Shown piece after piece: positions 13,701 to 23,799 of a stretch of 64,000 bases of DNA. The stretch is taken from assembly GCA_023846275.1 (NCBI GenBank), contig CM043875.1, forward strand, positions 1,361,569-1,425,568. Reading direction: 5' to 3'. Numbering within the stretch: the first letter of the stretch is position 1; each line of letters starts with the position of its first letter. The notes beneath the pieces were generated by a model, which had not been told where the DNA came from, did not search any database, and saw only the letters and a list, made by a program, of their open reading frames with translations. The position numbers and the translations under genes are program-made. This DNA comes from Vanilla planifolia (taxonomy: Eukaryota > Streptophyta > Magnoliopsida > Asparagales > Orchidaceae).

Positions 13701-16700
13701 GTTATGGAGAACAAAAATCTTTGTATATTCCAGCTTAAGCATGCGTTGATGTGGGATTTGTGCTGAAAACATATTGATTGAACATTAATATTAGATCAAT
13801 ACCACCTCTTCCTCTCTCTCTCCCTGTTTCTTATCTTTGTTGGTGATCCTGAGATGCCATGTTCTGCAATTTATATCATTTCTTAAAGGGTTTTATACTT
13901 TAAATACTTTTATTTGTCTTTTTCAAAACAAAAAACCAAGCAGAACTCACTTTTCTTCCTTTACTGCACAAATCAGTAAGCAATGCATTTTTCTCTTGGA
14001 AGAGCTTTCCAATAATGCATCCCATATTCATATTACCTTTTTATAAATTTCCACTTCCCTAGGCCAAAGGTGTCCACATTAGTTAAAATCCTTTAACATA
14101 TAATCAAGGCATGTAATCGAACTTGAATGTATTAACACAATTAAATTTGATTTCAGAGCATAATAATTACCACAAAAATAACATTTCTTAAGGTTTCATG
14201 ACGATAACATGTGAAAGATCGCATGCACAATAGACCAAACTCATGTCATATCTTATAAAAGATTACTGCACAATCTTCATATTAAAAATAGCTATATTAT
14301 TCACATCAGAATAACAAAACAGAAAAACAAGAAACTTGCGGTGGAGACAAAACTGTGTAGTGTACATTTCCTGCTTTGTACTACCATCATAATAGATCAC
14401 TATCATTACTAAACAAGAAATATTCTTTCAAATACTAGTCTTAATATTTCAAATTATTAGGCGGGTCAGTACAAGTTAAGTGTCAAACTATGATAAATGA
14501 ACCAATCATTTAAGAGGAAAAACTAATTGATCATCAACCTTCCTCTTGTTTGATTTCTTTTTTCCATAGGTTTAGAAGACCACCCTCTGTTTCGTTTTCT
14601 TTACCACGTAATCTCCTAAGGTTTTGTGCAAGCTGATGGAAGGTTAATAGGAGAAATTTCTACTTCTTTTTCTACTCCTGACAACCAAAAAAACTTTCCA
14701 TTTCCTTTCATGTGAATAACTTTTCTATGAAAGTTCCTTTGCACCTGTAATTGCTCAAAGAGAGTAATCTCTTGTTCACTTTTCAAGCCACTTCTTCAAG
14801 TACCCTATTGTTACCAAAATGCTTATCTCCTGCATCATCCCTTTCCCAAACAATCATTCACTTATTGTATACAGAATCTAGGCTAATTGGGTTTAATGAA
14901 AACGCAGTAGTGTCTCCTTTAAAACTTGACTTATTGTATGGAGGTCCATGATGCCAAAAAGGGTAGCAGGACAGTCTCCATCAATATGTGGCATGAAACG
15001 TAATGCATGAGGGCTGGGATTTGAATGGAGTTTTGAGATTGGGCTGGATTATCTATGCACTATCCCTCATGTGTACTGTTTGATCCATTTGCTGAAAAAA
15101 GAACAAATTAGCTTGTGTAAGTGACAAAGCATTAAAGATGTTGCATGCACGTACTTAACCATCGATTTATATCCTTTGAAGTCCTTTCTATGACATAGAG
15201 ATACAGTTCATGAACCCTTGTTGCATGCTCACAACTAATGCCAGTTTGTTTTTTTTTTTTTTGTTTTTTTAAGTAGATAACAAAGCTCAAATGTGATGTG
15301 AACAAGATTAGAATCCAGGATATCGGTGTGATATCAAAGGACTTCTATTTATCAACTAAGTTCGCCCATGACAGTTAGCACCCTAACTGACATCTATTTA
15401 TTATCGTCGTTTATGTAAATAAAATGGAACAGAAATATCAAGGTGCCATAATCTCCCATATTGTCAAAAGTTTGCTAGCCCAAACGTTAGTCATCATTCT
15501 TCTTCAAAAAGGGAGGAATTCGATTGAAAGCTTAGGAGGAATAGATCAATAGCCACTATTGTCACCAAGAATGCACTGTTTTCGATCGTGAAAACAGTTG
15601 CTCCTTTTGACAGGGTTAAGTTTTGTTTGACCACCCTTTCTGCAATCTACTTCTGTGGATCCTTGTACCCTTGGTAATTGGTACCCTCATGTAGGTTGGA
15701 GGGAATGCGTTTCATAGAGATCTCCTTCCTAATTGTCTCAGCAAAAGAGCGTGAGCAGCCAGTATCCTACAAAATGGTGATGTTGAATGCTTATAATATA
15801 TTATTTAGTATTTGAGTGCCCCAGGGATGGGTCATATACAGTTCTAAGCTGGACCCAAGGCATTGGGGGCAGTCACATTAAAGATTTCAAAGTGCACATT
15901 GTCTAAGTCTGCAAACTGTCTGTGGTGCTTTGGATTATGTTGATCAAGTGAAATATGAAGAATGCAGTTTGAATGGTTTGGTTACTTTTTTACTGCCCAA
16001 ATTGCTAAAAAGATATCAAGCGTTTGACTATGTTTTAGGTTTAAATATGCCCATGATGTCCTGTGATAATTATTGGAAAAAGAAGACAGCATTACTTCTT
16101 GTAGAATTATAAACCAATTTCATATGAATACATTTTATGCTTAACTACAACTTGCTGAAACAGCTATTCTGTGATATCAGACCCTTGTTCTGTTGTGATA
16201 TCAACTTGCAAAACATGTTAGAGAATAACAAATATGCTTACCTCCATTTTGGCATTGGAGGAGAGTTCTTTTTTATGGGCATGGTGTGGGACGAAGGCTT
16301 TGAAAAATGTGCAAGTATGATTTTTTTTTTTTGATTGGCAAGTTTGACCTTTTGACAAGGCTGCATAGCTGCACTCAAGTTCATGTTGCACTTGCAATAC
16401 TATACTTTCGTGCCATTGAATAAAGTCGAATTTTTTTTATCTCTTTTAGTTGAAAACTATTGCCATAAAAGATTTGTCCATCAGGATCATCCAATGCCAT
16501 GCTCTAATTTAGGATACCTATTTGCAGCATGCCATCAGCCAGCCACAACATTTAAGGCACTTATCCTTGTTTATTCTTATGTCTTGAAGTTTTTTATATT
16601 ACAAATTTTCTCAGACAGTGCAGCATTGATGTCACTATATTAAATTAAAATGTAGAAGCCTGTGAGTTACTGGCTGTGTTTCATTTTGTAATTATTGCAT

Positions 16701-19700
16701 TGTTTGTATGGACATTTTTTCTACAGGCAATCATTTTAATTGCTGATGAAGATGGTGATTTCTTACAAGATGCATGGGAGCATGTATTGACATGTATTTC
16801 AAGATTCGAACATTTGCATCTTCTTGGAGAAGGTTCTCCACCTGATGCAACCTTTTTTGCAATTCAACCAAATGAGATAGACAAGCCTAAGCATGTTAAG
16901 TCAACAATCCTTCCTGTGCTCAAAAGAAAGGGACCTGGAAGATTACAGCAAGCAGCAGCAACTGCAAGAAGGGGCTCTTATGATAGTGCTGGTGTTGGTG
17001 GTCACGCTTCTGGTATGGTTACATCTGAGCAAATGAGCAACTTAGTTTCCAACCTCCACTTGTTGGAACAAGTGACTATGTCTGAGATGAACCATATATT
17101 TGCACAAAGTCAAAACTTGAACAGTGAGGCAATAATTGATTTTGTTAATGCTCTTTGCAAGGTGTCAATGGAAGAATTGCGCTCTACATCTGAGCCTCGA
17201 GTGTTCAGCCTTACAAAAATAGTTGAAATTGTGTAAGAGTCATCTTTGATTTAGTAGAAAAGAAACATATATTGGATTTTTCTAATATTTGATCTGTGTC
17301 TTAAGCAGGCACTACAACATGAATCGAATCAGGCTTGTTTGGTCAAGCATATGGAATGTGTTGTCTGACTTTTTTGTGATCATTGGTTGCTTGGAGAACC
17401 TCTCTGTTTCCATATTTGCTATGGATTCACTGCGCCAGTTAGCAATGAAGTTCTTAGATCGTGAAGAATTAGCAAACTATAATTTCCAGAATGAATTTAT
17501 GAAGCCCTTTGTCATTGTTATGCGTAAGAGTAGAGCTGTAGAAATCAGGGAGTTGGTTATCAGATGTGTCTCCCAAATGATATTCTCTCGTGTCAAAAAT
17601 GTGAAGTCAGGATGGAAAAGCATGTTCATGGTATATATCGTAATATTATGATCTTTCATATTTTTGGTTTACTCATTCCAGGCTAATCAACGCTTTTTTT
17701 TTTTTGGAAATGTTGCAGGTTTTTACAACAGCCTCTTATGATGAGCACAAAAACATAGTGTTTTTGGCTTTTGAAATCCTTGAGAGGATTATCAAGGAAT
17801 ACTTTCCCTACATAACTGAAACTGAGAGTACCACCTTTACCGATTGTGTTAATTGCTTGATTGCTTTTACAAACAGTCGGTTCAACAAGGATATCAGCTT
17901 CCAAGCAATTTCTTTACTTCTCTTATGTGCAAATAAGCTTGCTAAAGGAGATTTTGGCTCTTTCAGAAGAAATAGGAGCATGGAGGTTTCTGCAGACAAA
18001 GGGCCTGCTTCCCCATACCTAGAGATGGATGAAAAGACAAATAATACTAAATTTGTTGATAAGGATGGACACTTACTTCTCTGGTTCCCCTTGCTGGCTG
18101 GTATTTCCTTAACTTTATGGGTTTTCCTGAAGCAAGATTCTATCAGGGTTCATTATCCTTTATTCTCTGATCCTTATGCAGGTTTATCCGAACTAACTTT
18201 TGATATGAGGGCTGAAATTAGGAACTGTGCACTCCAAGCACTCTTCGATACGCTAGAAACTCATGGACACCTTTTCTCATTGCCTCTATGGGAAAGAGTA
18301 TTTGATTCTGTTCTTTTCCCTTTGTTCAATTATGTCAGACATGCTATTGATCCTTCTGTGGAGAATATGCAAACAGATGGCTGTGAGAATATCCCATGCG
18401 AAACAGATCAAGATGGCTGGCTTTATGAAACTTGCAAGCTGGCTCTTGAGCTGGTTGTTGATCTATTTGTGAGATTTTATGATACGGTTAACCCCCTTTT
18501 GAGAAAAATATTAGTTTTACTTAAAAGCTTTATAAAGCGTCCCCATCAAAGCCTTGCTGGTATTGGAATTTCTGTATTTACTCGATTAATTTGCAAAATG
18601 GGATCTCTACTTACAGTGGAAAAGTGGCTAGAGGTGGTTTTGTCGTTGAAGGAAGCTGCCACTGCAACTGTACCAGATTTCTCGCTAATTTCCTCTGATA
18701 CTCTACTTGCTGATGTGGTTAAAAAGTCTAGGCTGCCTACCTATGGTTCAAGCATTGAAGAGTTGGGAATACTAATAAATGAAGATCTTGAAGGACAAAG
18801 AGCTAGAGCGCTACACTATGCACTTACAGATGTGAAATGCCGCGTTGCAGTACAACTTTTATTGATTCAAGTAAGACAAATTCTCCTTTTGGTTTGTAAA
18901 CATCTCTAATTCCTTGCACTCCTGTTTCTTCTTAGGTTTGGCTTCAAATTGACTTTGAGCTAGCGCAAATCCACTTGAATTTTGAAAATTTGGAGTTCTG
19001 GTTGGCTCCAGTACTATTGAAAAAATAGGTGATATTGATTTGAGCTGGAAAATGATTTTGGGCCGAGCTTAACTGATTTCGAATTGCCTACTATTGTTCA
19101 AAAAAGTGCAATGCAATTTGCCGGTGGGTTCTGATCCCTCAAACTCAAACTTGTACTCATAGGGACCAAGCACTTCATCTTGTTTTTTTTTTTTTTTTTC
19201 GATAAAGGAATAACATAAAAGTTTTTAATGCTTATTTGAGCAGAAAAGATGAACTGAGTGAGCCAAGGTTGGTTTCAATTTGATTGAAACATTTTTTTGA
19301 GCTAAAAGCCTGGCTTCAGGTTCAGCTCAAACATGATTTCAAACATAATTATCACTTAAGACAGAGATTTGTTGAAAATGTATGAGAATAAACTTTGGTT
19401 CAGCTCAAACATGATTTCAAACATAATTATCACTTAAGACAGAGATTTGTTGAAAATGTATGAGAATAAACTTTGGTTCATATTATGAGTTAAGGGAAGT
19501 GTTGGAGTTTTAATATACAATTGATGAGGTTATTATCCATGATCTTAACTTTTTGGATTATTGGGTATTGGCATAAAAGTATATTGGGCCTAATTTGGGG
19601 CCCAATTTGATACAATTCCCTTGACATTCTCTTTTGACACTGCCGAAGTCTACTGTCCCATTCTTCTTTGTTGGACCCTCCCATGCACATCAGGTGCATC

Positions 19701-21231
19701 GAAGCAACCTCCATTATTGTTACCTGGAGAAGTGCTGGCGGAATTTGTAAGCAGGATAGAGTTTCAAATCTGCTAAAATCTTCCAGCAAATCCACTATTC
19801 ATATTTTTTTTGTGTTGTTTTTACCATTTAAAGCCTAATGACCTAGTCAATGTCAATGTCATTTTTATGCATAAAGAAATTTTGTAGATTTTCAAATATG
19901 CACATTCTGCAACTAATATTTATTCTTGTGCTTGCTCTCCCTCAGCATTATGCTGCAGACTTTAGCAATTTACCTTAGATCCCCTTCTCTTGTTGTATCA
20001 TTTACGTAGCAGGAATTGCAGGACTGGAGGCAAAGATTTATGATTTTGTCATTATATATATATATATATAGGAATTCAGCAATGCTGCAATGATGTAGAA
20101 AGGAGATTTGCTCCCATTCTGTTAAGGTAGGTTGAGCTTCATGACATTTTGTTGCCCAGGATAATTTAATTGAAAGGTTTAATCCTCAGTGAGAAAAGTG
20201 AGGTGTTCATTTCATGGGGAGAAGTTTGGGGTTTTAAAACTCTAGTTATGGAAGATCGGTTCCAAGTCATTTAAACAAAGGCTTGTAATCACTATTCGCT
20301 ATAGCTAATAAGGTTCCATCCAAATGGTGAAATTTCCTAGAACTTTCCTCCATGGATTCTTTAAGTTAAGCTTTGTTGCATCAAAACAGCCACTGTGATC
20401 AAATGCCTACTTCAATCTAGAGACTTCATGAATGGTTTTAAGAATTTTGTTTGAACTATAACTTTTTCAAATTTTGCAGAAAACTCTTAATCTGTTCAAA
20501 TTACCCTTATTTATCATTTTGTGAAGATGGCCCCTGATGTCTGAATATTGGCTTCAAGATGCCTAATGTCACTAATATAAGCTAAGCTATAACCATTTCT
20601 CCTGTCTTTACTTTTACAGGCTGCGATTGAGATTGTAAACATGTTCCAGGGTAAGCTTTCTGCAAAGAATATAGTTATACTTTTTGAAGGTTTTCATGGC
20701 ATTGCAATTCATGCTCATAAGATAAACAGTGATCTTGAACTGAGATCAAGGCTACTAGATTTGGGTCCCATGACCCAGATGCAAGACCCACCACTATTGC
20801 GCCTGGAGAATGAATCCTACCACATCTGCCTCACTTTGTTACAAAATGTTGTCAACAACCCATCTGACCTTGGCGAAATAGAAGCCACTGGCCTTCTAGT
20901 TGAGCTGTGCAAGGAAATCCTCCAAGTATACATTGGCATTGCTCAATTGGGGCATCCAGCTTCTTCAGCAGGCAAGCAACTTAGGCCTTTGTGGCAAATC
21001 CCAACAGGTTCTTCGAAAAGAAGAGAGCTCGCAGCTCGGGCACCGGTCGTCGTGGCTACCCTACAAGCGATTTGTGAATTGGGTACTTCTTCTTTTGAGA
21101 GAAATTTGGCCCTTTTCTTTCCCCTTCTCTCCAGCTTGATTTGCTGTGAGCATGGGTCGAGTGAGGTACAGGAGGTACTAAGTGACATGCTTGGTTCAAA
21201 GGTTGGACCGGTTCTGCTTCAGGCTTGCTGA
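1738..21231 (+). CDS. BIG2: BIG-type ARF guanine-nucleotide exchange factor (brefeldin A-inhibited GEF, BIG2-like), 11 exons
   Basis: This large Sec7 ARF-GEF loads GTP on ARF1-class GTPases at the trans-Golgi/early endosome for post-Golgi secretion and recycling. The start is the ATG at 1738 (MASLEEADSRLSPI), where homology to BIG proteins begins; the frame upstream has only a TTG. Splicing 11 exons gives about 1,785 residues, the family's usual length. Exon 1 encodes the DCB region. The HUS box NYDCD lies near residues 492-496. Sec7 spans about 621-815, with motif YSIVMLNTDAHNP intact. A DUF1981/HDS1 block lies near 1131-1210. The end GPVLLQAC matches the family C-terminus. Oddly, the glutamic-finger motif reads FRLPGVALKIDC where the family has FRLPGEAQKIDR, so the catalytic Glu is Val710. 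No frameshift or stop is present. Family assignment is very secure, the exact paralogue is not, and exchange activity is doubtful. Confidence 0.93.
2934..7975 (+). other. BIG intron 1 (5.0 kb) with decayed coding debris
   Basis: This intron is unusually large. From about 3,840 to 7,050 the + strand shows scattered runs of Lys/Glu/Leu-rich, coiled-coil-like codons interrupted by frequent stops, for example near 4200-4330, 5750-5870 and 6540-6700. They look like an old inserted gene or transposon passenger, but I recognise no family. The remainder is AT-rich intron sequence. Confidence 0.45.
4237..4332 (+). repeat. 48-bp tandem duplication inside intron 1
   Basis: A 48-base unit starting gcaacctctgaacttgtc occurs twice in direct succession, at 4237-4284 and 4285-4332, with almost no differences. 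The period is 16 codons. In the + frame both copies read as ATSELVLQQRKVELL, separated by a single TGA, as in a duplicated coiled-coil segment of a dead gene. Confidence 0.9.
8294..8520 (+). repeat. 118-bp tandem duplication in BIG intron 2, copying the 5' splice donor region
   Basis: The sequence from the intron 2 donor (gtaatgatcctatg at 8294) is repeated from 8412, with a period of 118 and only a few substitutions. The second copy also carries gtaatgatcctatg, but its preceding bases are tgct rather than exon sequence. Both copies lie wholly within the intron. Confidence 0.88.
11060..16726 (+). other. BIG intron 6 (5.7 kb)
   Basis: This large AT-rich intron lies between the exons encoding the residues just after Sec7 and the HDS region. 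A short duplicated segment with a period of 44 lies near 12659-12746. A GT-rich stretch lies near 11228-11256. The central part (11.3-15.4 kb) shows no recognisable coding family, and a decayed minus-strand retroelement fragment lies near 15.45-15.80 kb. Confidence 0.7.
15450..15800 (-). mobile_element. Decayed Ty3/gypsy protease fragment in BIG intron 6
   Basis: Read on the minus strand, the sequence gives an aspartic-protease-like core, DTGCSRSF, after a stop that replaces a residue, followed by RKEISMKRIP and HEGTNYQG. This is the pattern of a gypsy-type gag-pol protease followed by a linker. Stops and frameshifts are frequent. No RT or LTR is visible next to it. The element lies antisense to the host gene. 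Confidence 0.45.
18101..18181 (+). other. BIG2: 81-bp in-frame intron (exitron-like) in the BIG gene
   Basis: The frame reads through from 17719 to 18870, but 27 residues encoded by 18101-18181 interrupt a conserved block (FPLLAG, then LSELTFD). The inserted stretch begins gtattt and ends tatgcag, a proper GT-AG intron. Removing it restores the family sequence across the joint. Retention would add 27 hydrophobic-rich residues without shifting the frame. Confidence 0.85.
18871..20619 (+). other. BIG intron 10 (1.75 kb)
   Basis: The last intron separates the HDS region from the C-terminal exon. It contains a perfect 78-bp tandem duplication (19319-19474), a poly(T) tract near 19183-19199 and a short (TA)n run near 20052-20070. 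No recognisable coding insert is seen. Confidence 0.75.
19319..19474 (+). repeat. Perfect 78-bp tandem duplication in the last BIG intron
   Basis: The unit beginning ggttcagctcaaacatgat at 19319 repeats from 19397 without a visible difference. The first bases of a third unit (ggttca) follow at 19475. The identity implies a recent event. Confidence 0.93.
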
Positions 21232-22560
21232 ACTCCCAGGTGCCCCTTGAAGTTTTCCCACTTGGGTGAAATTTTCTATATCTTCTATTCTTTGACCTCA
21301 TGTGTAAAATTTTCTTTCATTTAAGTGCAGTGTTACCATTTTGTCTTTGTGTAGTTCTGGTAGGCGTTTAGATGCTTTACCAATTTTGTTCATTATCATA
21401 TTTTTTGCCTATCCTGTAAGTTGTAAATCCTCCATTCTGTTTCTGGAAGGGGAGATCTGTGGTATACTTAGCTAATGTGTTTGTTTGGTTGCCTCTGCAA
21501 ATCCATTTCCTTGGCTGATCATTGAATGTTGTGGATCAAAGGTTTAATTCTCCAAGTACCAGTTGAATTTTTCTGTTGCTATGTTGAACACTTGTAAGAA
21601 TTTAATTAAAGAAAGCAATAAACAACCCTTTTTGTGGACATAAACATAGTCTACCATCTTTATATTTATGTGTTTTGGAGAATAGCAGCTTGCTAAATTA
21701 TTTTTGGTTTCCATATATCAGCATTGGCCCACTAGAGAGGCCATCTGCTGATTTCAAAATTTATCGTTACTTAATGACAGGTCTGTAATGGACTGTGTTG
21801 GTCATTAAATCTGGAGCCTGGAGTCAGGTTACTAGCAACAAATATCTCTTCACTGTTAGTTTGCATACTATTGCTTTTGACATGCGTATTTATAAATGAA
21901 TAATGCTTTGCTACTGGGTGGGCATCATGTTTTTGAATCCAGGTAAGCCAATTTTTTTGATGAGCTAAAACTGAAACCATCCAACTGCTTGCTTTTTCCC
22001 TGGCTCCTAGCCCGCTGAACCTCTCTTTAATCCACCTCACAGCGCTTTGCTTGCCATTGCTGAACCTCGACACCCTTTTCATCAGCACTTACCACATGTT
22101 TTGCCGTCCTCAAAACCCTTTTTGTTCAGTGTGGTATTGGCTCTGTACGAGAGATGTTCTCCACTGAATGCTCACACACTAAACCCCTTACTAGTTTCGA
22201 GATCTGAACTATGTATGCTAATGGAAAAATTAGTGGAGCATTGTGTGAACCTCTATCATACCTTCTCATGCTTTCTGCACAGATTCTATACGTGCTAGAG
22301 TTTTAACTTTATATATTGTTGTTTCGATGTTATAGATTATTGTTCTATTTTGCTTTATGAAGCACGAGATTCTATTTTGTTCTACGTAAATTCTGGATCG
22401 TTTATGTTTTGTTGGAGTTCCGTGCTGTAAATTGTATCTCAAGCTGTTATTGTTGTGGCCTTCGAATGTGAAACAGTAGATGATTATGCACAAAGGGACT
22501 GGAAACTCAACCTCATGTGTTAGACAACCAATTTTATAATTTTGCATTGATATGAAAGAA
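21232..22560 (+). other. 3' UTR and downstream flank of the BIG gene
   Basis: No further gene is recognised. A candidate polyadenylation signal AATAAA lies at 21617-21622, about 390 bases after the stop codon, in T-rich sequence. The rest is ordinary AT-rich flank up to the copia LTR. Confidence 0.45.
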
Positions 22561-22567
22561 ATTAGGT

Positions 22568-22860
22568 TGATGAAATCTGAAGCCATTTTCACAAAGATAT
22601 TAAGATTCAATCGATTGATCCTAAGAGTTTGATTCAAAGGAATATACCAAGGAGATTATTAGAAGATGCTAAAGATATTCCTTGAATATTGAAACGTATT
22701 TTCTTCTCCAATATTGTGAAAATCCTAGCTATGCATTTAGATAAGTGTGAATCATTGGATCACCATGGAATCCCTATTAATAGATTGTCTCCTATTTAAT
22801 GCTTTTGGTTTACTATTTCTCATTTCAAACTTATGTAACAAGTTACTCTAGATAAGTTAT
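22568..22860 (+). repeat. 5' LTR of the copia element
   Basis: It begins TGATGAAATCTGAAG and aligns with the sequence from 27311 along most of its length, sharing blocks such as the atcactt/atcacc region and tttcatttcaaa. The two LTRs differ clearly, so the insertion is old. The 3' boundary of the LTR is uncertain. Confidence 0.7.
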
Positions 22861-23351
22861 TCAACAAGACTTGAAGTCTAAGGAGATTAGTGTTTTAGTA
22901 CGCCTTAGCCTCACTGATCTTTTTTGGAAACTTTGCTAATGTAGATTATTCTTGCATTTACTACTATTCTGAGTGTCTATTCGAAAGAAGGGCAATGACG
23001 ACAAAATTAGAGATTGAGAAATTTAGTAGAACTCATTTCTTATTGTGGAAATTAAAGATAATGGCTACTTTGAGAAAGGATAATTATCTGATGGCTATCA
23101 ATAAAAGCTGTTGGAATTCATAAATAACAATAAGTGGAATGTGATACATGGAAATGCTGTTGTGAACCTTCAACTAGTATTAGCAAATGGGTTATTATCA
23201 AGCATAGAAGAGAAGAAAATGGCAAATGAGGTATAACATCTTTTCTCTAGATTGTATGAGACTAAATTATCTTACAATAAAATTTTCCTTGAAGGTTGTG
23301 TATTTTATGAATATCAAAATTTGCTTTAGTGATGTACTACAACAACACTCT

Positions 23352-23799
23352 AAATACTTTATTTTTCAAACTCACGTCATTAGGATATAGAATGGATATG
23401 AACAAACTTATTGAATACTTTAAAGTCTATCTAATTTGTATATTCAACTCATCATCAACCTAACAAATAATATTTTTATAGATTATCTAGTCTTCAATGA
23501 AATTATAGTTGTTTTAAACGAAGAAAATAGGTGCAAGAACAACAAAGACAAATAGATAAATTCACAACATCATTCAAATACTTTATTTTTCAAACTCTAC
23601 GCCATTGGGATATAGAATGGATATGAACAAACTTATTGAATTCTTTAAAGTCTATCTAATTTGTATAATCAACTCATCATCAACCTAACAAATAATATTC
23701 TTATAGATTATCTAGTATTCTATGAAGTTATAGTTGTTTTAAACGAAGAAAATTGGCGCAAGAACAGCGAAGACAAATAGATAAATTCACAACAATTAG
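23352..23799 (+). repeat. 224-bp tandem duplication within copia gag
   Basis: The block beginning aaatactttatttttcaaac at 23352 is repeated from 23576 with a handful of differences. It lies in the gag region upstream of the zinc knuckle. It is a later rearrangement of a dead element. Confidence 0.9.

Larger units (their letters stand above)
1738..21231 (+). other. BIG2: Exon-intron map of the BIG gene
   Basis: Coding exons inferred from homology and splice sites: 1738-2933, 7976-8293, 9188-9533, 9606-10028, 10111-10400, 10786-11059, 16727-17232, 17309-17630, 17719-18100, 18182-18870 and 20620-21231 (stop TGA 21229-21231). Every intron begins GT and ends AG, and every junction keeps the frame. 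Introns 1 (5.0 kb) and 6 (5.7 kb) are expanded. The intron at 18101-18181 is only 81 bp, a multiple of three, and contains no stop, so an unspliced transcript would stay in frame. Confidence 0.88.

Noticed and set aside
18101..18181. Treating the 27-residue insert as a constitutive part of the protein
   Set aside because: The ends are GT-AG and the flanking family sequence joins perfectly when it is removed.
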